The notes: generated from the sequence alone by a model not told the origin. 64,000 nt of DNA from Sharpea azabuensis DSM 18934 (GCF_000702165.1 NZ_JNKU01000005.1:1-64000), one strand, 5' to 3'. Shown: positions 33,846-42,637, counted from the first letter of the stretch. Numbers and translations: made by a program.

Positions 33846-34069
33846 CTTTATGTCATTATTTCTATTACCCTTATCAACAATATCCTCTTCTCTTCAATTA
33901 TTTAGCGCCCCTATTAATATGCAGTTACAATAAATACACTTTTGAAGAGATCTACAATAATTATCACAAATTTCTTTAAAGAGTTTACTAAGGCAGATAT
34001 CCATATTTATATCGAAAAAGCTTCATTATTAGAATATTTTTTCAATTTACGAAAATATGCACTTTTCTC

Positions 34070-34098
34070 TTGTAAGCGTTTACATGTGATGCTATTAT
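34070..34098 (+). promoter_or_regulatory. scrB promoter with palindromic cre/LacI-type operator
   Basis: TTGTAA (34070-34075), 17 bases, TATTAT (34093-34098). A perfect palindrome TGTAAGCGTTTACA (34071-34084) covers the -35 element. It matches both the CcpA cre consensus and operators of LacI-type sucrose repressors, so sucrose or glucose control is expected. No regulator gene is nearby. The 220 bases upstream (33846-34069) are AT-rich and hold no visible gene. Confidence 0.75.
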
Positions 34099-34101
34099 AT
34101 A

Positions 34102-34450
34102 AGTGCAAAGAAGGGATAAAGTCCTTCTTAAAAAGGTACTTGAAATAAAAGTCATCATAGTATTTGGCATAACAAAGTTTGAGAAATGTTTATGAAGTGA
34201 CATGTAAAATACGGTAAAGCCAAATAAGTGCAAAGCCAATGTATATGAGCAACTCTCCATTGAGGCGAGGCGGTATGCAAGAAGCTTAAAATCCAAGCAC
34301 AAGGTTGAGTTCTGGCTGGGTGTTATTTAGGTGAAAGATGAGTAATACTCCTTAAGAGAAAGTGTCAGGACAAGAAGGAACGAGAATAATAATGTTCCTA
34401 AAGGATCGCAAACAGATCAAATGATGATAATAAATAGAGTATCTTTTTTC
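34102..34450 (+). ncRNA. Long, apparently structured leader upstream of scrB (possible group II intron relic)
   Basis: About 350 bases between the promoter and scrB with no credible coding frame and clearly more G than the flanks. It has several short stems, such as AGAAGG/CCTTCT near 34108-34127 and AGGAAC/GTTCCT near 34376-34400, a repeated AAGTGCAAAG (34101 and about 34229), and purine-rich single-stranded stretches such as GGTGAAAGATGAG and AGAGAAAGTGTC. The last recalls domain I of bacterial group II introns, and the start GTGCA is close to the intron 5' consensus GUGYG. No intron protein and no domain V were found. The expected transcription start coincides with its left end. Confidence 0.4.
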
Positions 34451-34471
34451 ATATAATGTGAGGAAATAATT

Positions 34472-35926
34472 ATGAAAGAATGGACAAAAGAAGAACGTTA
34501 TACAGTATTGAAATCGGCTGATGAAATCAAGCCATTATACAATCGCATTCAGCTCACCCACTATCGCCAGCATTTCCACATCCAGCCTATTACTGGCTTA
34601 TTAAACGATCCAAATGGTTTTGTTTACCATGATGGCAAATGGCATTTGTTTTATCAATGGTGTCCTTGGGGAGCTGTACATGGCTTAAAATATTGGTATC
34701 AGACCGAGTCTAAAGATCTTGTACATTTTGAAAACAAAGGTGTATGTATTAAACCAGATTGTGAATATGACAACAAAGGTGCTTACAGTGGCTCAGCCCT
34801 TGTCACAGAGCATTCCATCTATCTCTATTATACCGGCAATCACCGTGATGAAGACTGGAAACGTATACCTTATACATGCCTTGTCAATTTACGTGATGAC
34901 GGCAGTGTTCATAAATATTCAAAGCCTCTATTTGGTCCAAATGACAACTATACTGAGCATCAACGTGATCCTAAGATCATCTATCACAAAGAAACAGAAA
35001 CTTACTATATTGTCCTTGGGGCACAAAATAAACAAAAACAAGGGCGTATCATTCTTTATAGATCAAAATACTTTAATCGTGACTGGGCGTTTGCCGGAGA
35101 ATTAAAAGTACCTGGTTTTGAAGATTTTGGTGATATGTGGGAATGCCCTTCTATTGAACATATTGGTGATCATGATGTTCTCATCTTTTGTCCACAACAT
35201 ATCAAGATAAAAGGACGGGGTGATAGTATTCATCATAATGGTTACTTAATTGGTAAGATGGATTATGAGACTTTGACCTTTACTCCTATTGGCGATTTCC
35301 ATGTCCTTGACTTTGGCTTTGATTCCTATGCAGCTGAATGTGCTGCTAATATTGGTGATAATGGCAAAGCAATACTAGTTGCCTGGATGGGCTTACCCGA
35401 TGCATCTTATCCAACGGATGAAGATGAATGGTCCGGCTGTCTGACAATGCCTCGTGAGCTGACAATTCGTAACCGCCGTCTTATTCAGCGTCCATTAGAT
35501 GCCCTTAAGAGTTTACGTCATCAAGAAATCGATCCTGATGAAGGTATTCTGCCTGAAGCTTGTGAAATTGAAATGCATACTTCAGGTAACTTAGAAATGC
35601 ATCTCTTTAATACCCCACAGACTGATGGTATTACAATCCTCTATGAAGATGACACTAAATCAATTACCATTGATCGTAGTGGTATGAAGAAACGCTTCAA
35701 TAAAGAACAAGGTGAAGCACGCACACGTCAGCTTGATCATCCATTAACACATTTACGTCTCTTTATCGATACATCTTCCCTAGAAGTCTATGTCAACGAT
35801 GGAGATGCACTCTTTACAACTCGCGTTTTCCCTGAAGCAGAAGAACATCACTTTACGCTTATTGGCCTAGCCGATATGAAGATATGGACTCTTGAAGATG
35901 CTATGAAAAATGACTTTATTATATAG
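34472..35926 (+). CDS. scrB: Sucrose-6-phosphate hydrolase (GH32)
   Basis: Intracellular invertase of family GH32, 484 residues, without signal peptide. The nucleophile Asp46 lies in NDPNG (45-49), the stabilising Asp166 in RDP and the acid/base Glu224 in the EC motif (MWECPS). The C-terminal beta-sandwich (about 350-484, with SLEVYVNDG) is complete. It splits sucrose-6-phosphate made by a sucrose PTS; no such PTS or ScrR is encoded nearby. SD is GAGGAA. The gene lies 370 bases after its promoter, behind an unusual leader. Confidence 0.9.
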   Translation: MKEWTKEERYTVLKSADEIKPLYNRIQLTHYRQHFHIQPITGLLNDPNGFVYHDGKWHLFYQWCPWGAVHGLKYWYQTESKDLVHFENKGVCIKPDCEYDNKGAYSGSALVTEHSIYLYYTGNHRDEDWKRIPYTCLVNLRDDGSVHKYSKPLFGPNDNYTEHQRDPKIIYHKETETYYIVLGAQNKQKQGRIILYRSKYFNRDWAFAGELKVPGFEDFGDMWECPSIEHIGDHDVLIFCPQHIKIKGRGDSIHHNGYLIGKMDYETLTFTPIGDFHVLDFGFDSYAAECAANIGDNGKAILVAWMGLPDASYPTDEDEWSGCLTMPRELTIRNRRLIQRPLDALKSLRHQEIDPDEGILPEACEIEMHTSGNLEMHLFNTPQTDGITILYEDDTKSITIDRSGMKKRFNKEQGEARTRQLDHPLTHLRLFIDTSSLEVYVNDGDALFTTRVFPEAEEHHFTLIGLADMKIWTLEDAMKNDFII

Positions 35927-35954
35927 AAATAGGTGCAGAAAACTGCACCTATTT
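35927..35954. terminator. Bidirectional terminator between scrB and the VanZ gene
   Basis: Perfect 12-bp stem AAATAGGTGCAG/CTGCACCTATTT with loop AAAA, serving the two convergent genes. Confidence 0.85.
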
Positions 35955-36532
35955 TACACTTCACGTATAGAAGCATTATACTTCTTAATTTTATAAGCCT
36001 GATAGGAATGATAAATCGTATAGATGATACAAAAGAGAATCAAGGCAACAATAATACCCATTGAAGCTCCAAAAGTATCAATGAGAACATCTCTAAAAGA
36101 TGGTCCCCTGCCATAAGAAAATGACTGATGAAATTCATCCGTACAGGCATAGAGAAAACAGCCAAATACACTCAGCAGCATCCTTACAAGCATCGGTATT
36201 CTATCAAAAGTAAAGAGCAGCAGCATTGCGGTTATCGCAAGAATAAAATAAATAAACATATGAGCTAGCTTACGAATGCCATATTCAAACTGACTGCGAT
36301 AAGTGACTGTTAGCTTGATTTTTATATGATCATTGCCTGTAACTTTCGCAATGACATCGCCAAAGACTTCAACGACCTGATCACTAGCCTGAGTACTTTG
36401 TGTGCCATTCTGTGCGGAAAAATTAAAAATAACAGACATCCACCACAATAAGATAATAATCAAGACGATTCTTAATGCAATAAGCCATTTATGTGTATTG
36501 TTCGCAAGAACTTTCTTTAATGGATAAGCCAT
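35954..36532 (-). CDS. VanZ-like family membrane protein
   Basis: A 192-residue membrane protein with about five helices. Family residues are visible: FNFSAQNG after the first helix, RKLAHMFIYFILA (about 87-99), TDEFHQSFSYGRGPSFRDVLIDTFGA (about 132-157). VanZ gives low teicoplanin resistance in enterococci, but most homologues have no known function and are common in Bacillota. There is no van operon here. SD AGAGGTGATG. Confidence 0.85.
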   Translation of the reverse strand: MAYPLKKVLANNTHKWLIALRIVLIIILLWWMSVIFNFSAQNGTQSTQASDQVVEVFGDVIAKVTGNDHIKIKLTVTYRSQFEYGIRKLAHMFIYFILAITAMLLLFTFDRIPMLVRMLLSVFGCFLYACTDEFHQSFSYGRGPSFRDVLIDTFGASMGIIVALILFCIIYTIYHSYQAYKIKKYNASIREV

Positions 36533-36615
36533 GATACATCACCTCTTTGTTTCATGTATCATACGCTCATTATATGAAGAATGCAATTTTGTCTTCTTCT
36601 TCACATAAATTCTCA

Positions 36616-37665
36616 TTATTCCTTACAGCTTTTAATAGCCCAGCGTAGTTTTGTAGATTTAGCACGGGGGTTGCGATGACATTCCTCGCTTGTTGGACGA
36701 ATGACATTGCGAGCTACGTCACTATAGATACCAAGATTCTTCATTTCTTTAAAGCTCTTCTTCACAATACGGTCTTCTCCCGAATGGAATGTCAAAATAA
36801 CCGCACGACCACCCGGTTTTAGGACTGTTGGAAGTTTATCCATGAATTCATAGAGAACTTCGAATTCCTGATTCACTTCTATGCGAATAGCCTGAAAGAC
36901 TCTGGCTGCAGTTTTATTTATGAGATCCTTACGTCTTGAATCACTGTTATGAGGTAGAGATTTATCGATAATTTTATAGAGAAGTGATGTTGTATCGATT
37001 GTCATGCCACTCTTTTGATAGCTGTCAATCGTTTTCGCTATTTCAGATGCATAGGGTTCATCACTATTTTCTGATAATATATGTTCAATATCCCACTTGG
37101 AAAGCGTTTTAAGATATTCACTAGCCGGAATACCCTTTGTCGGATCAAGGCGTAAGTCAAGGGGACCATTTGCTTTATAACTAAAGCCACGTTCAGGGTT
37201 ATCAATCTGCATGCTTGAGACACCTAAATCAGCAAGGACAAAATCAAACTTCCCATATTCTTCTGCAACCTTATCAATATTTCTAAAGTTTGTATGAATA
37301 GCGGTAAAAATATCTTGACCATAACCCAGTTTTGAAAGACGCTCTTTCGTCTTTTCAATTTCAATTGCATCAACATCAAGGCCATAGATATGTCCTTTGC
37401 CTTCTAGCTTTTCCAACATATGTCTTGTATGTCCACCATATCCAAGCGTACAATCAAGCCCATGATCTCCTGGCATGATTTCCAAATGTTCTAAACACTC
37501 ATCAACCATGATAGAGATATGCATACCTGCCGGTGTTGCACCTTTCTTGATACGATGCTCGATAATACCGGCATATTGTTCAGGATGCAATTCCTTATAT
37601 TTCTCATCAAAATGCTTGGGATATTTCCCACTATATCTTTTTCTACGTTTATGTTCTTCTGCCAT
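36616..37665 (-). CDS. rsmH: 16S rRNA (cytosine1402-N4)-methyltransferase RsmH, N-terminally extended form
   Basis: SAM-dependent enzyme that methylates C1402 of 16S rRNA. Motifs: LDCTLGYGGHT (SAM loop, about 66-76), IYGLDVDAIEI, FVLADLGVSSMQIDNPERGFS (about 142-162), RIEVNQE and RAVILTFHSGEDR. Canonical RsmH has about 310 residues and starts with HxxVLL; this one has 349, with a basic extension of about 45 residues (MAEEHKRRKRYSGKYPKHF...). It is not in the mra/dcw cell-division cluster where rsmH normally lies, so it may be the second, free-standing type of the enzyme. Solitary gene with SD AGGAGA. Confidence 0.9.
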   Translation of the reverse strand: MAEEHKRRKRYSGKYPKHFDEKYKELHPEQYAGIIEHRIKKGATPAGMHISIMVDECLEHLEIMPGDHGLDCTLGYGGHTRHMLEKLEGKGHIYGLDVDAIEIEKTKERLSKLGYGQDIFTAIHTNFRNIDKVAEEYGKFDFVLADLGVSSMQIDNPERGFSYKANGPLDLRLDPTKGIPASEYLKTLSKWDIEHILSENSDEPYASEIAKTIDSYQKSGMTIDTTSLLYKIIDKSLPHNSDSRRKDLINKTAARVFQAIRIEVNQEFEVLYEFMDKLPTVLKPGGRAVILTFHSGEDRIVKKSFKEMKNLGIYSDVARNVIRPTSEECHRNPRAKSTKLRWAIKSCKE

Positions 37666-37738
37666 ATTCTTCTCCTGTTCGTTTCGATTCTATCACAAAG
37701 ACTGATACAAATATATACTATAGGAACAAACTATTATT

Positions 37739-37800
37739 GAGGAATGGAAATTGATATCACACTTACAAAACAATTTCTAGAAATTTCTTTCTCATTCCTC
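37739..37800. repeat. Inverted repeat in the leader of the AGCS symporter gene
   Basis: GAGGAATG (37739-37746) and CATTCCTC (37793-37800) are perfectly complementary, with a palindromic AGAAATTTCT inside (37779-37788). A TATGAT box follows at 37802. It could be an operator or part of an RNA switch; the sequence does not match a SAM riboswitch that I can recognise. Confidence 0.4.
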
Positions 37801-37835
37801 TATGATAAACCTATCTAGTTATAGGGGAGTATGGT

Positions 37836-39263
37836 ATGGTTGTAAAGTTTTTAGTTGATATTTCGAATTTTATGTGGGGAACTTGGATGACAGTATTTCT
37901 GCTTGGTACAGGGATATTCTTATCGATTCGTTTCCGTTTTATGTATAATTTTAGAAAGATAGGTTTTCACTTCAAGAATACCTATGGCAAGATGTTTAAA
38001 TCAGGCGAAGGAACTGGGACGGTCTCAGGTTTTGCTGCTGCCTGTACAGCCATGGCTAATACGATTGGTGTTGGCAATATTGGTGGCGTCGCTACGGCGA
38101 TTGTAGCAGGTGGGCCAGGTGCTGTTTTCTGGATGTGGTTCTCAGGTCTGTTCGGGATGTCAACAAAAGCCTGTGAAATTATTCTTGGACAGCGCTATCG
38201 TACAAAGTATTCTAAAAGTATGGATGAATATATGTGTGATCGTTCATTCGTCATGAAGAATGCCCTTGGCTGGAAGAAAGGCGCTATCATGCTTGCCTTT
38301 GCCTGCTTCCTTTTAGGACCATGGACATGTGCTGTTCAGACGGAATCAGTAACTGGTTCTTTAAAACAGGCCTTTAATCTTGATCCACGTATTGTCGTTA
38401 CGGTATTAGGACTTACTTGTTTTGTGACAATCTTTGGTGGGTTAAAGCGTATTTCTTCAATTATGGAAAAGGTTGTGCCTTTTATGGCTATGATTTATAT
38501 TCTTGGTGGATTAGGCATTCTTGTTATGCATATTACTGCCCTTCCTGAAGCTTTCTTCTTAATCATCAAAAGTGCCTTTACACCAATGGCTGGTGTTGGT
38601 GGCTTTGCCGGGGCTACTGTTCGTGATGCGATGCGTTATGGTGTTGCGAGAGGGCTTTATTCCAATGATGCTGGTACGGGGTATGGTATTATCGCTCATG
38701 CTTCTGCCAAAACTGATCATCCGGTTAGACAATCATCATGGGGCTGGGGGGAAGTCTTTCTTGATACAATTGTCGTCTGTTCAGTAACAGCTTTCTCGAT
38801 TATTCTGACAAATGCCTATATTGATTTTCCTGGTGTAGACTCAGCTTCTCTAACAACAATGGCTTTTAAAGTCTCTTATGGTCAGTTAGGTGCCTGGTTT
38901 ATGGCGATATCGATTACTGTCTTTGCCTGGACAACAATTATTGGCATGTATTATAGCTGTGAGAAATCCGTAAATTATGTCTTTGGTGATACAGAGAAGA
39001 ACAAGATTGCGACAAAGATTTATATGATTTACTATCTTTTCCCATGTATCTTCTTCTATAATGTCAAAGCGCAAAGTCTCTGGGCTATGACTGATATTCT
39101 CTCTGCTATTTATATCCTGATTACCTTTATCTTCATTATCACAAAACAAAAAGAAATTATGCGCCTATTCAACGATTTCTGGAATCGTTTCATCCCGGCA
39201 AAAGAACGTGGTGAAAATGTTCCTGATGTTGTCTTTGGCACTATTGAAGGAGAACTCGAATGA
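37836..39263 (+). CDS. AGCS-family amino acid:sodium/proton symporter
   Basis: Alanine/glycine:cation symporter of 475 residues with about ten helices. Family motifs: GTGTVSGFAAACTAMANTIGVGNIGGVATAI (about 58-88), GGPGAVFWMWFSGLFGMSTKACEIILGQRYR and RGLYSNDAGTGYGIIAHASAKTDHP (about 272-296). Substrates in the family are alanine, glycine or glutamine. Here the gene overlaps a homocysteine S-methyltransferase gene by ATGA, so S-methylmethionine or another methyl donor is a plausible cargo. SD GGGGAG. Confidence 0.9.
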   Translation: MVVKFLVDISNFMWGTWMTVFLLGTGIFLSIRFRFMYNFRKIGFHFKNTYGKMFKSGEGTGTVSGFAAACTAMANTIGVGNIGGVATAIVAGGPGAVFWMWFSGLFGMSTKACEIILGQRYRTKYSKSMDEYMCDRSFVMKNALGWKKGAIMLAFACFLLGPWTCAVQTESVTGSLKQAFNLDPRIVVTVLGLTCFVTIFGGLKRISSIMEKVVPFMAMIYILGGLGILVMHITALPEAFFLIIKSAFTPMAGVGGFAGATVRDAMRYGVARGLYSNDAGTGYGIIAHASAKTDHPVRQSSWGWGEVFLDTIVVCSVTAFSIILTNAYIDFPGVDSASLTTMAFKVSYGQLGAWFMAISITVFAWTTIIGMYYSCEKSVNYVFGDTEKNKIATKIYMIYYLFPCIFFYNVKAQSLWAMTDILSAIYILITFIFIITKQKEIMRLFNDFWNRFIPAKERGENVPDVVFGTIEGELE

Positions 39264-40231
39264 AACAAACAATCGATCAGATCTTAAAAGACAATACTGT
39301 CATGGTTGTGGATGGATCAATGTCTAGTGCATTAGAAGCATTAGGCTGTAATCTTTCCAATAAGCTTTGGACAGCAACAGTGTTAATAGAAAATCCAGAA
39401 TTAGTTAAAGAAGTACATAAATACTATTTTCGTGCTGGGGCTAATTGTGGCATTACATGTTCCTATCAAGCTTCAATTCCCGGTTTAATGGCTGTTGGCT
39501 ATAGTGAGAAAGAAGCTGAAGATTATATTCGTTTATCTGTAAAGTTGTTTTTAGAAGCACGTGATGAATGGTGGGAAGAAGAAGGTAAAAAGGCAAACTG
39601 TACTTACCCAATCTGCCTTGCCTCCGTTGGTCCTTATGGTGCCTATCTTGCCGATGGTAGTGAATATAAGGGACATTATCATGTCAGTGATGAAGAGCTT
39701 TATCATTTTCATAAGCGTCGCATGGAGTTGCTTCTTGAAGCAGGAGCTGAAGTACTACTTTGTGAGACGGATCCTTCTTTGCCAGAAGCACTTATTGAAG
39801 CGAAAATCTGTGAAGAGCTTAATGCAGACTTTATCATCAGTTTCTCTTGTCGTGATGGACTTCATACATATGAAGGTCAATCCATCATCACATGTGCAGA
39901 AAGTCTAAAAGACTTCCCCCATCTTAAAATGATCGGTGTCAACTGTACTTACCCTACTTATATTGAATCACTTATCACTGCCTTAAAATCAGCTACAGAC
40001 CTTCCTATTATTGTCTATCCTAATAGCGGTGAAGTTTATGATCCTAAGACAAAGACATGGTCTAAAGGCAAAGAAGATGTTTCTTTTGAAGACTATGCTT
40101 ACTTATGGTTTAAATGTGGTGCTAAGGCGGTTGGTGGATGTTGTACAACTGTCGATAAGCACATTAAGCAGGTCGTTTTGGCAAAAAATCGTTATCTTAA
40201 AGACCTTTCCATCAAGAAAATTTCTTTGTAA
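39260..40231 (+). CDS. mmuM: Homocysteine S-methyltransferase (MmuM-like)
   Basis: Enzyme of 323 residues that moves a methyl group from S-methylmethionine (or S-adenosylmethionine) to homocysteine, giving methionine. The zinc ligands Cys229 (GVNCTYP) and Cys294-Cys295 (VGGCC) are present, as are the start VVDGSMSSALEALG and the ANCGITCSYQAS strand. It is translationally coupled to the AGCS symporter. In E. coli mmuM is coupled to mmuP, an APC-family permease; the partner here is from another transporter family. Start follows AAGGAG. Confidence 0.9.
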   Translation: MKQTIDQILKDNTVMVVDGSMSSALEALGCNLSNKLWTATVLIENPELVKEVHKYYFRAGANCGITCSYQASIPGLMAVGYSEKEAEDYIRLSVKLFLEARDEWWEEEGKKANCTYPICLASVGPYGAYLADGSEYKGHYHVSDEELYHFHKRRMELLLEAGAEVLLCETDPSLPEALIEAKICEELNADFIISFSCRDGLHTYEGQSIITCAESLKDFPHLKMIGVNCTYPTYIESLITALKSATDLPIIVYPNSGEVYDPKTKTWSKGKEDVSFEDYAYLWFKCGAKAVGGCCTTVDKHIKQVVLAKNRYLKDLSIKKISL

Positions 40232-40262
40232 AGAACTATAATAGGAGCAGGAGGTATTCAAG

Positions 40263-40667
40263 ATGAATGATAAAGAAAAAGTATTAGAGTTTCTTAATGA
40301 CGCAAAAGTTTGGTATCTAGCGACAGTGGATGATGAAGGCAACCCCCATGTAAGACCTTTTGGCGCACAGGCAATTCTGGATGACAAGCTTTATATCCAG
40401 ACTGGCTTGAAAAAGAATGTAGCAAAACAAATGTTGGCCCATCCCCAAGTAGAAATCTCTGGCATGGCAGAAGGCAAATGGATTCGTTTGGAAGCTACTG
40501 TTGTTCATGATGATCGTGTTGAACAGGAAGCACGCTTTCTCGACGCAGTCCCTTCATTAAAGAAAATGTATGCCGCAGGTGATGGCAATACAGCTATCTT
40601 CTATCTTAAAGATGCACATGCCACAATCTGCAGCTTCACTGAAGCTCCAGAAACTTACGATTTTTAA
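40263..40667 (+). CDS. FMN-binding pyridoxamine 5'-phosphate oxidase-family protein
   Basis: A 134-residue split-barrel flavoprotein. The phrase VWYLATVDDEGNPHVRPFG (about 16-34) and LYIQTGLKKNVAKQM are typical of small PNPOx-like proteins that bind FMN. Such proteins in anaerobes often reduce quinones or nitro compounds; true pyridoxamine phosphate oxidase is larger. It follows mmuM by 31 bases with a strong AGGAGG and may share its message. Terminator follows. Confidence 0.85.
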   Translation: MNDKEKVLEFLNDAKVWYLATVDDEGNPHVRPFGAQAILDDKLYIQTGLKKNVAKQMLAHPQVEISGMAEGKWIRLEATVVHDDRVEQEARFLDAVPSLKKMYAAGDGNTAIFYLKDAHATICSFTEAPETYDF

Positions 40668-40694
40668 AAGCACCTCACTTTTGTGAGGCTTTTG
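40667..40694 (+). terminator. Terminator after the FMN protein gene
   Basis: CCTCAC (40673-40678), loop TTTT, GTGAGG (40683-40688), then CTTTTG; A-rich stretch upstream extends the stem. Confidence 0.7.
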
Positions 40695-40758
40695 TGTTTA
40701 TAACAACATTTTCTTTTTTTAGAATACATTACAATCTTGTTGAAAGGAAGGTGTTGAT

Positions 40759-41421
40759 ATGAAAACAATGTCAGAAAAAGCTGGTGTTACTTTCTCGATT
40801 GCAAAGGATAATCCAGCAATTGCTCATTGTACCATTTCTAAAGAAGTTATTGGTGGTCCACATGCCATAAATTACTTTTCTTTAGGTGAAGATACGGATA
40901 TTAGTGCCGAAATTCATCCCTATCACAAGTTTATCATTGTGAATGAGGGTGAGCTTGAAGTCTATACAAATACTGGTGAGAGCTGGTTGCTTCATACGTT
41001 GGATGGCCTTATGACACCAAGTGATATTGCCATCGGTATGCGTACAAAGACATCAGCTGTTTATACAGAAATACAGATAAGGAGTGAAGAAATGATGAAT
41101 AGTGTTATAAAAGCAGGAGAAGTTTTCAAATTAGCTGATCTTCTCCCATATCAGGAAGGTCGTATTGTCAACATGGATATTGTCAATAATGACAGTATGA
41201 AATTTGTTGTAATGAGCTTTGATAAAGGAACTGGTCTTAGTGAACATGCTGCACCTGGAGAAGCTATTATCTTTGCCTTGGATGGTGAAGCTGTCATTAC
41301 TTATGAAGGCGTTGACCATGTCATTAAGGCAGGCGAAAACTTCCACTTTGCCCGTGGTGGTAAACATGCCGTAAAAGCAACAAGTCAGTTTAAAATGGGA
41401 CTACTGCTTACATTAGAATAG
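40759..41421 (+). CDS. Double-cupin protein
   Basis: A 220-residue protein with two cupin barrels: one around IHPYHKFIIVNEGELEVYTN (about 52-71) and one around LSEHAAPGEAIIFALDGEAVITYEG (about 155-179). The second has the His and Glu of cupin motif 1 and a His in motif 2 (HFARGGKHAV), so it can bind a metal; the first is less complete. Substrate unknown; similar proteins are sometimes called cupin-domain regulators of stress. SD AAGGAAGG. Transcribed alone. Confidence 0.85.
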   Translation: MKTMSEKAGVTFSIAKDNPAIAHCTISKEVIGGPHAINYFSLGEDTDISAEIHPYHKFIIVNEGELEVYTNTGESWLLHTLDGLMTPSDIAIGMRTKTSAVYTEIQIRSEEMMNSVIKAGEVFKLADLLPYQEGRIVNMDIVNNDSMKFVVMSFDKGTGLSEHAAPGEAIIFALDGEAVITYEGVDHVIKAGENFHFARGGKHAVKATSQFKMGLLLTLE

Positions 41422-41426
41422 AATTC

Positions 41427-41470
41427 AAAAAAGGTCTGATATTGAGGGCAGCTCATCATCAGGCCTTTTT
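41427..41470. terminator. Bidirectional terminator between cupin and GNAT genes
   Basis: AAAAAGGTCTGAT (41428-41440) pairs with ATCAGGCCTTTTT (41458-41470), one G-U pair, serving both convergent genes. Confidence 0.85.
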
Positions 41471-42022
41471 CATATCTTGATAATTAATAATTGATGGCAT
41501 TGGAATTTGGTGTTCACCAATTATCTTTTCATACCAAACCATGTCATACCAACGATCAAATTTATATCCACATGTATGAAAACGTGCAATCTCTTTGTAT
41601 CCCATATGGGCATGAAAGTCCATACTGTTTGTATCAAGATAGGGATCATTGCCATCTTTTGGAGCAGAAATACAAGCATACATATTCGTTATATGCATCT
41701 TTGCGCATATCTCTTCTAGTGCTTCATAGATTTTTCTTCCGATTCCCATCTTTTTCGCATTGTGATCAACATAGATGGAAGTTTCAACAGACCAGTCATA
41801 GGCTGCACGCCCTTTGAGAGGGCCAACATAGCCATAACCAAGCACAACCCCCTTATCTTCATATACGATATAGGGATAGTGCTCTAATGTATGTTGAATA
41901 CGGTTTGTAAATTCTTCAATACTTGGGGTTGCATATTCAAAGGTAATTGCCGTGGAAGTCACATAATAATCATAGATTTCTACAAGCCTCTTTGCATCTT
42001 CTAAACGTACTTCTCTAATCAT
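41459..42022 (-). CDS. GNAT N-acetyltransferase, phosphinothricin/methionine sulfoximine-type
   Basis: Acetyltransferase of 187 residues of the Pat/YwnH type. N-terminal start IREVRLEDAKRLVEIYDYYV, then ITFEYATPSIEEF, WSVETSIYVDHNAKKMGIGRKIYEAL (acetyl-CoA loop near 105-120) and FHAHMGYKEI, the family fingerprint. Usually acetylates amino-acid-like compounds such as methionine sulfoximine. It follows the other GNAT gene (42031) by eight bases, probably as one unit. Confidence 0.85.
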   Translation of the reverse strand: MIREVRLEDAKRLVEIYDYYVTSTAITFEYATPSIEEFTNRIQHTLEHYPYIVYEDKGVVLGYGYVGPLKGRAAYDWSVETSIYVDHNAKKMGIGRKIYEALEEICAKMHITNMYACISAPKDGNDPYLDTNSMDFHAHMGYKEIARFHTCGYKFDRWYDMVWYEKIIGEHQIPMPSIINYQDMKKA

Positions 42023-42030
42023 CCTAACAC

Positions 42031-42540
42031 CTACTTTATCTCTGGTAATTGTTTATCCAGTATTTGGATTGTCTTTTTATAGCTTTCCATATCAAATCCT
42101 GGGGTTGAGAGGATGGCATATTCACCATGTGCTAGCAATAATTTATAATGTGTATTCATAAAGCCATTCTTCTTATAAAACACATAGCGTCTCAAGCGTT
42201 CATTGATATTGCTGCTAGAGGGGTCAAGTGCCTCAATGTTCAAATTGATGGCTTTTTCGTATCTTTCTTTCAATAGCTTCAATATTTCCGATCCATAACC
42301 CTTATTCCTGAGTTTCTGATTAACCGCAAAATATAGCACAAAAACACTTTGTGGACCAATAATACTAAAAGTAAAGCCGACAAACATCTGATGATCATAA
42401 TATGCCAAAAATTCAACATCCCTTCTTGCACTTAAATTCATTAATTGATCAAAGGGAAACTTTTCTTCAGGAGGAAAGCAGCTATGATAGAGCTCAATTA
42501 CTTCCCGCTGGTTAGCCTTTACTTTCTCACTCTGTAACAT
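42031..42540 (-). CDS. GNAT-family N-acetyltransferase
   Basis: A 169-residue acetyltransferase. The acetyl-CoA loop QKLRNKGYGSEILKLLKER (about 76-94) and the closing YVFYKKNGFMNTHYKL stretch are visible. Substrate unknown. First gene of the two-GNAT unit with an AGGAG site. Confidence 0.8.
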   Translation of the reverse strand: MLQSEKVKANQREVIELYHSCFPPEEKFPFDQLMNLSARRDVEFLAYYDHQMFVGFTFSIIGPQSVFVLYFAVNQKLRNKGYGSEILKLLKERYEKAINLNIEALDPSSSNINERLRRYVFYKKNGFMNTHYKLLLAHGEYAILSTPGFDMESYKKTIQILDKQLPEIK

Positions 42541-42621
42541 CTAATCACTCCTAATTCTATTAGTATATTAACTGAACAATCTTCACTCTACAACACCCTA
42601 TTTTTTCTTAATCGAAATATG

Positions 42622-42637
42622 ATCCCATATATGGGAT
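42622..42637. repeat. Perfect 16-bp palindrome between divergent genes
   Basis: ATCCCATATATGGGAT lies between the GNAT pair (minus) and the 111-residue gene (plus). It may be an operator for a dimeric regulator. No promoter is clear enough to define its effect. Confidence 0.4.

Noticed and set aside
34042-34302. Open frame of 86 codons on the minus strand upstream of scrB
   Set aside because: It runs antisense through the promoter, operator and structured leader of scrB, has no ribosome site and reads as Cys/Phe-rich nonsense.
37681-37835. SAM riboswitch or T-box before the AGCS-mmuM pair
   Set aside because: The leader is too short and lacks the conserved cores; only an inverted repeat is seen.
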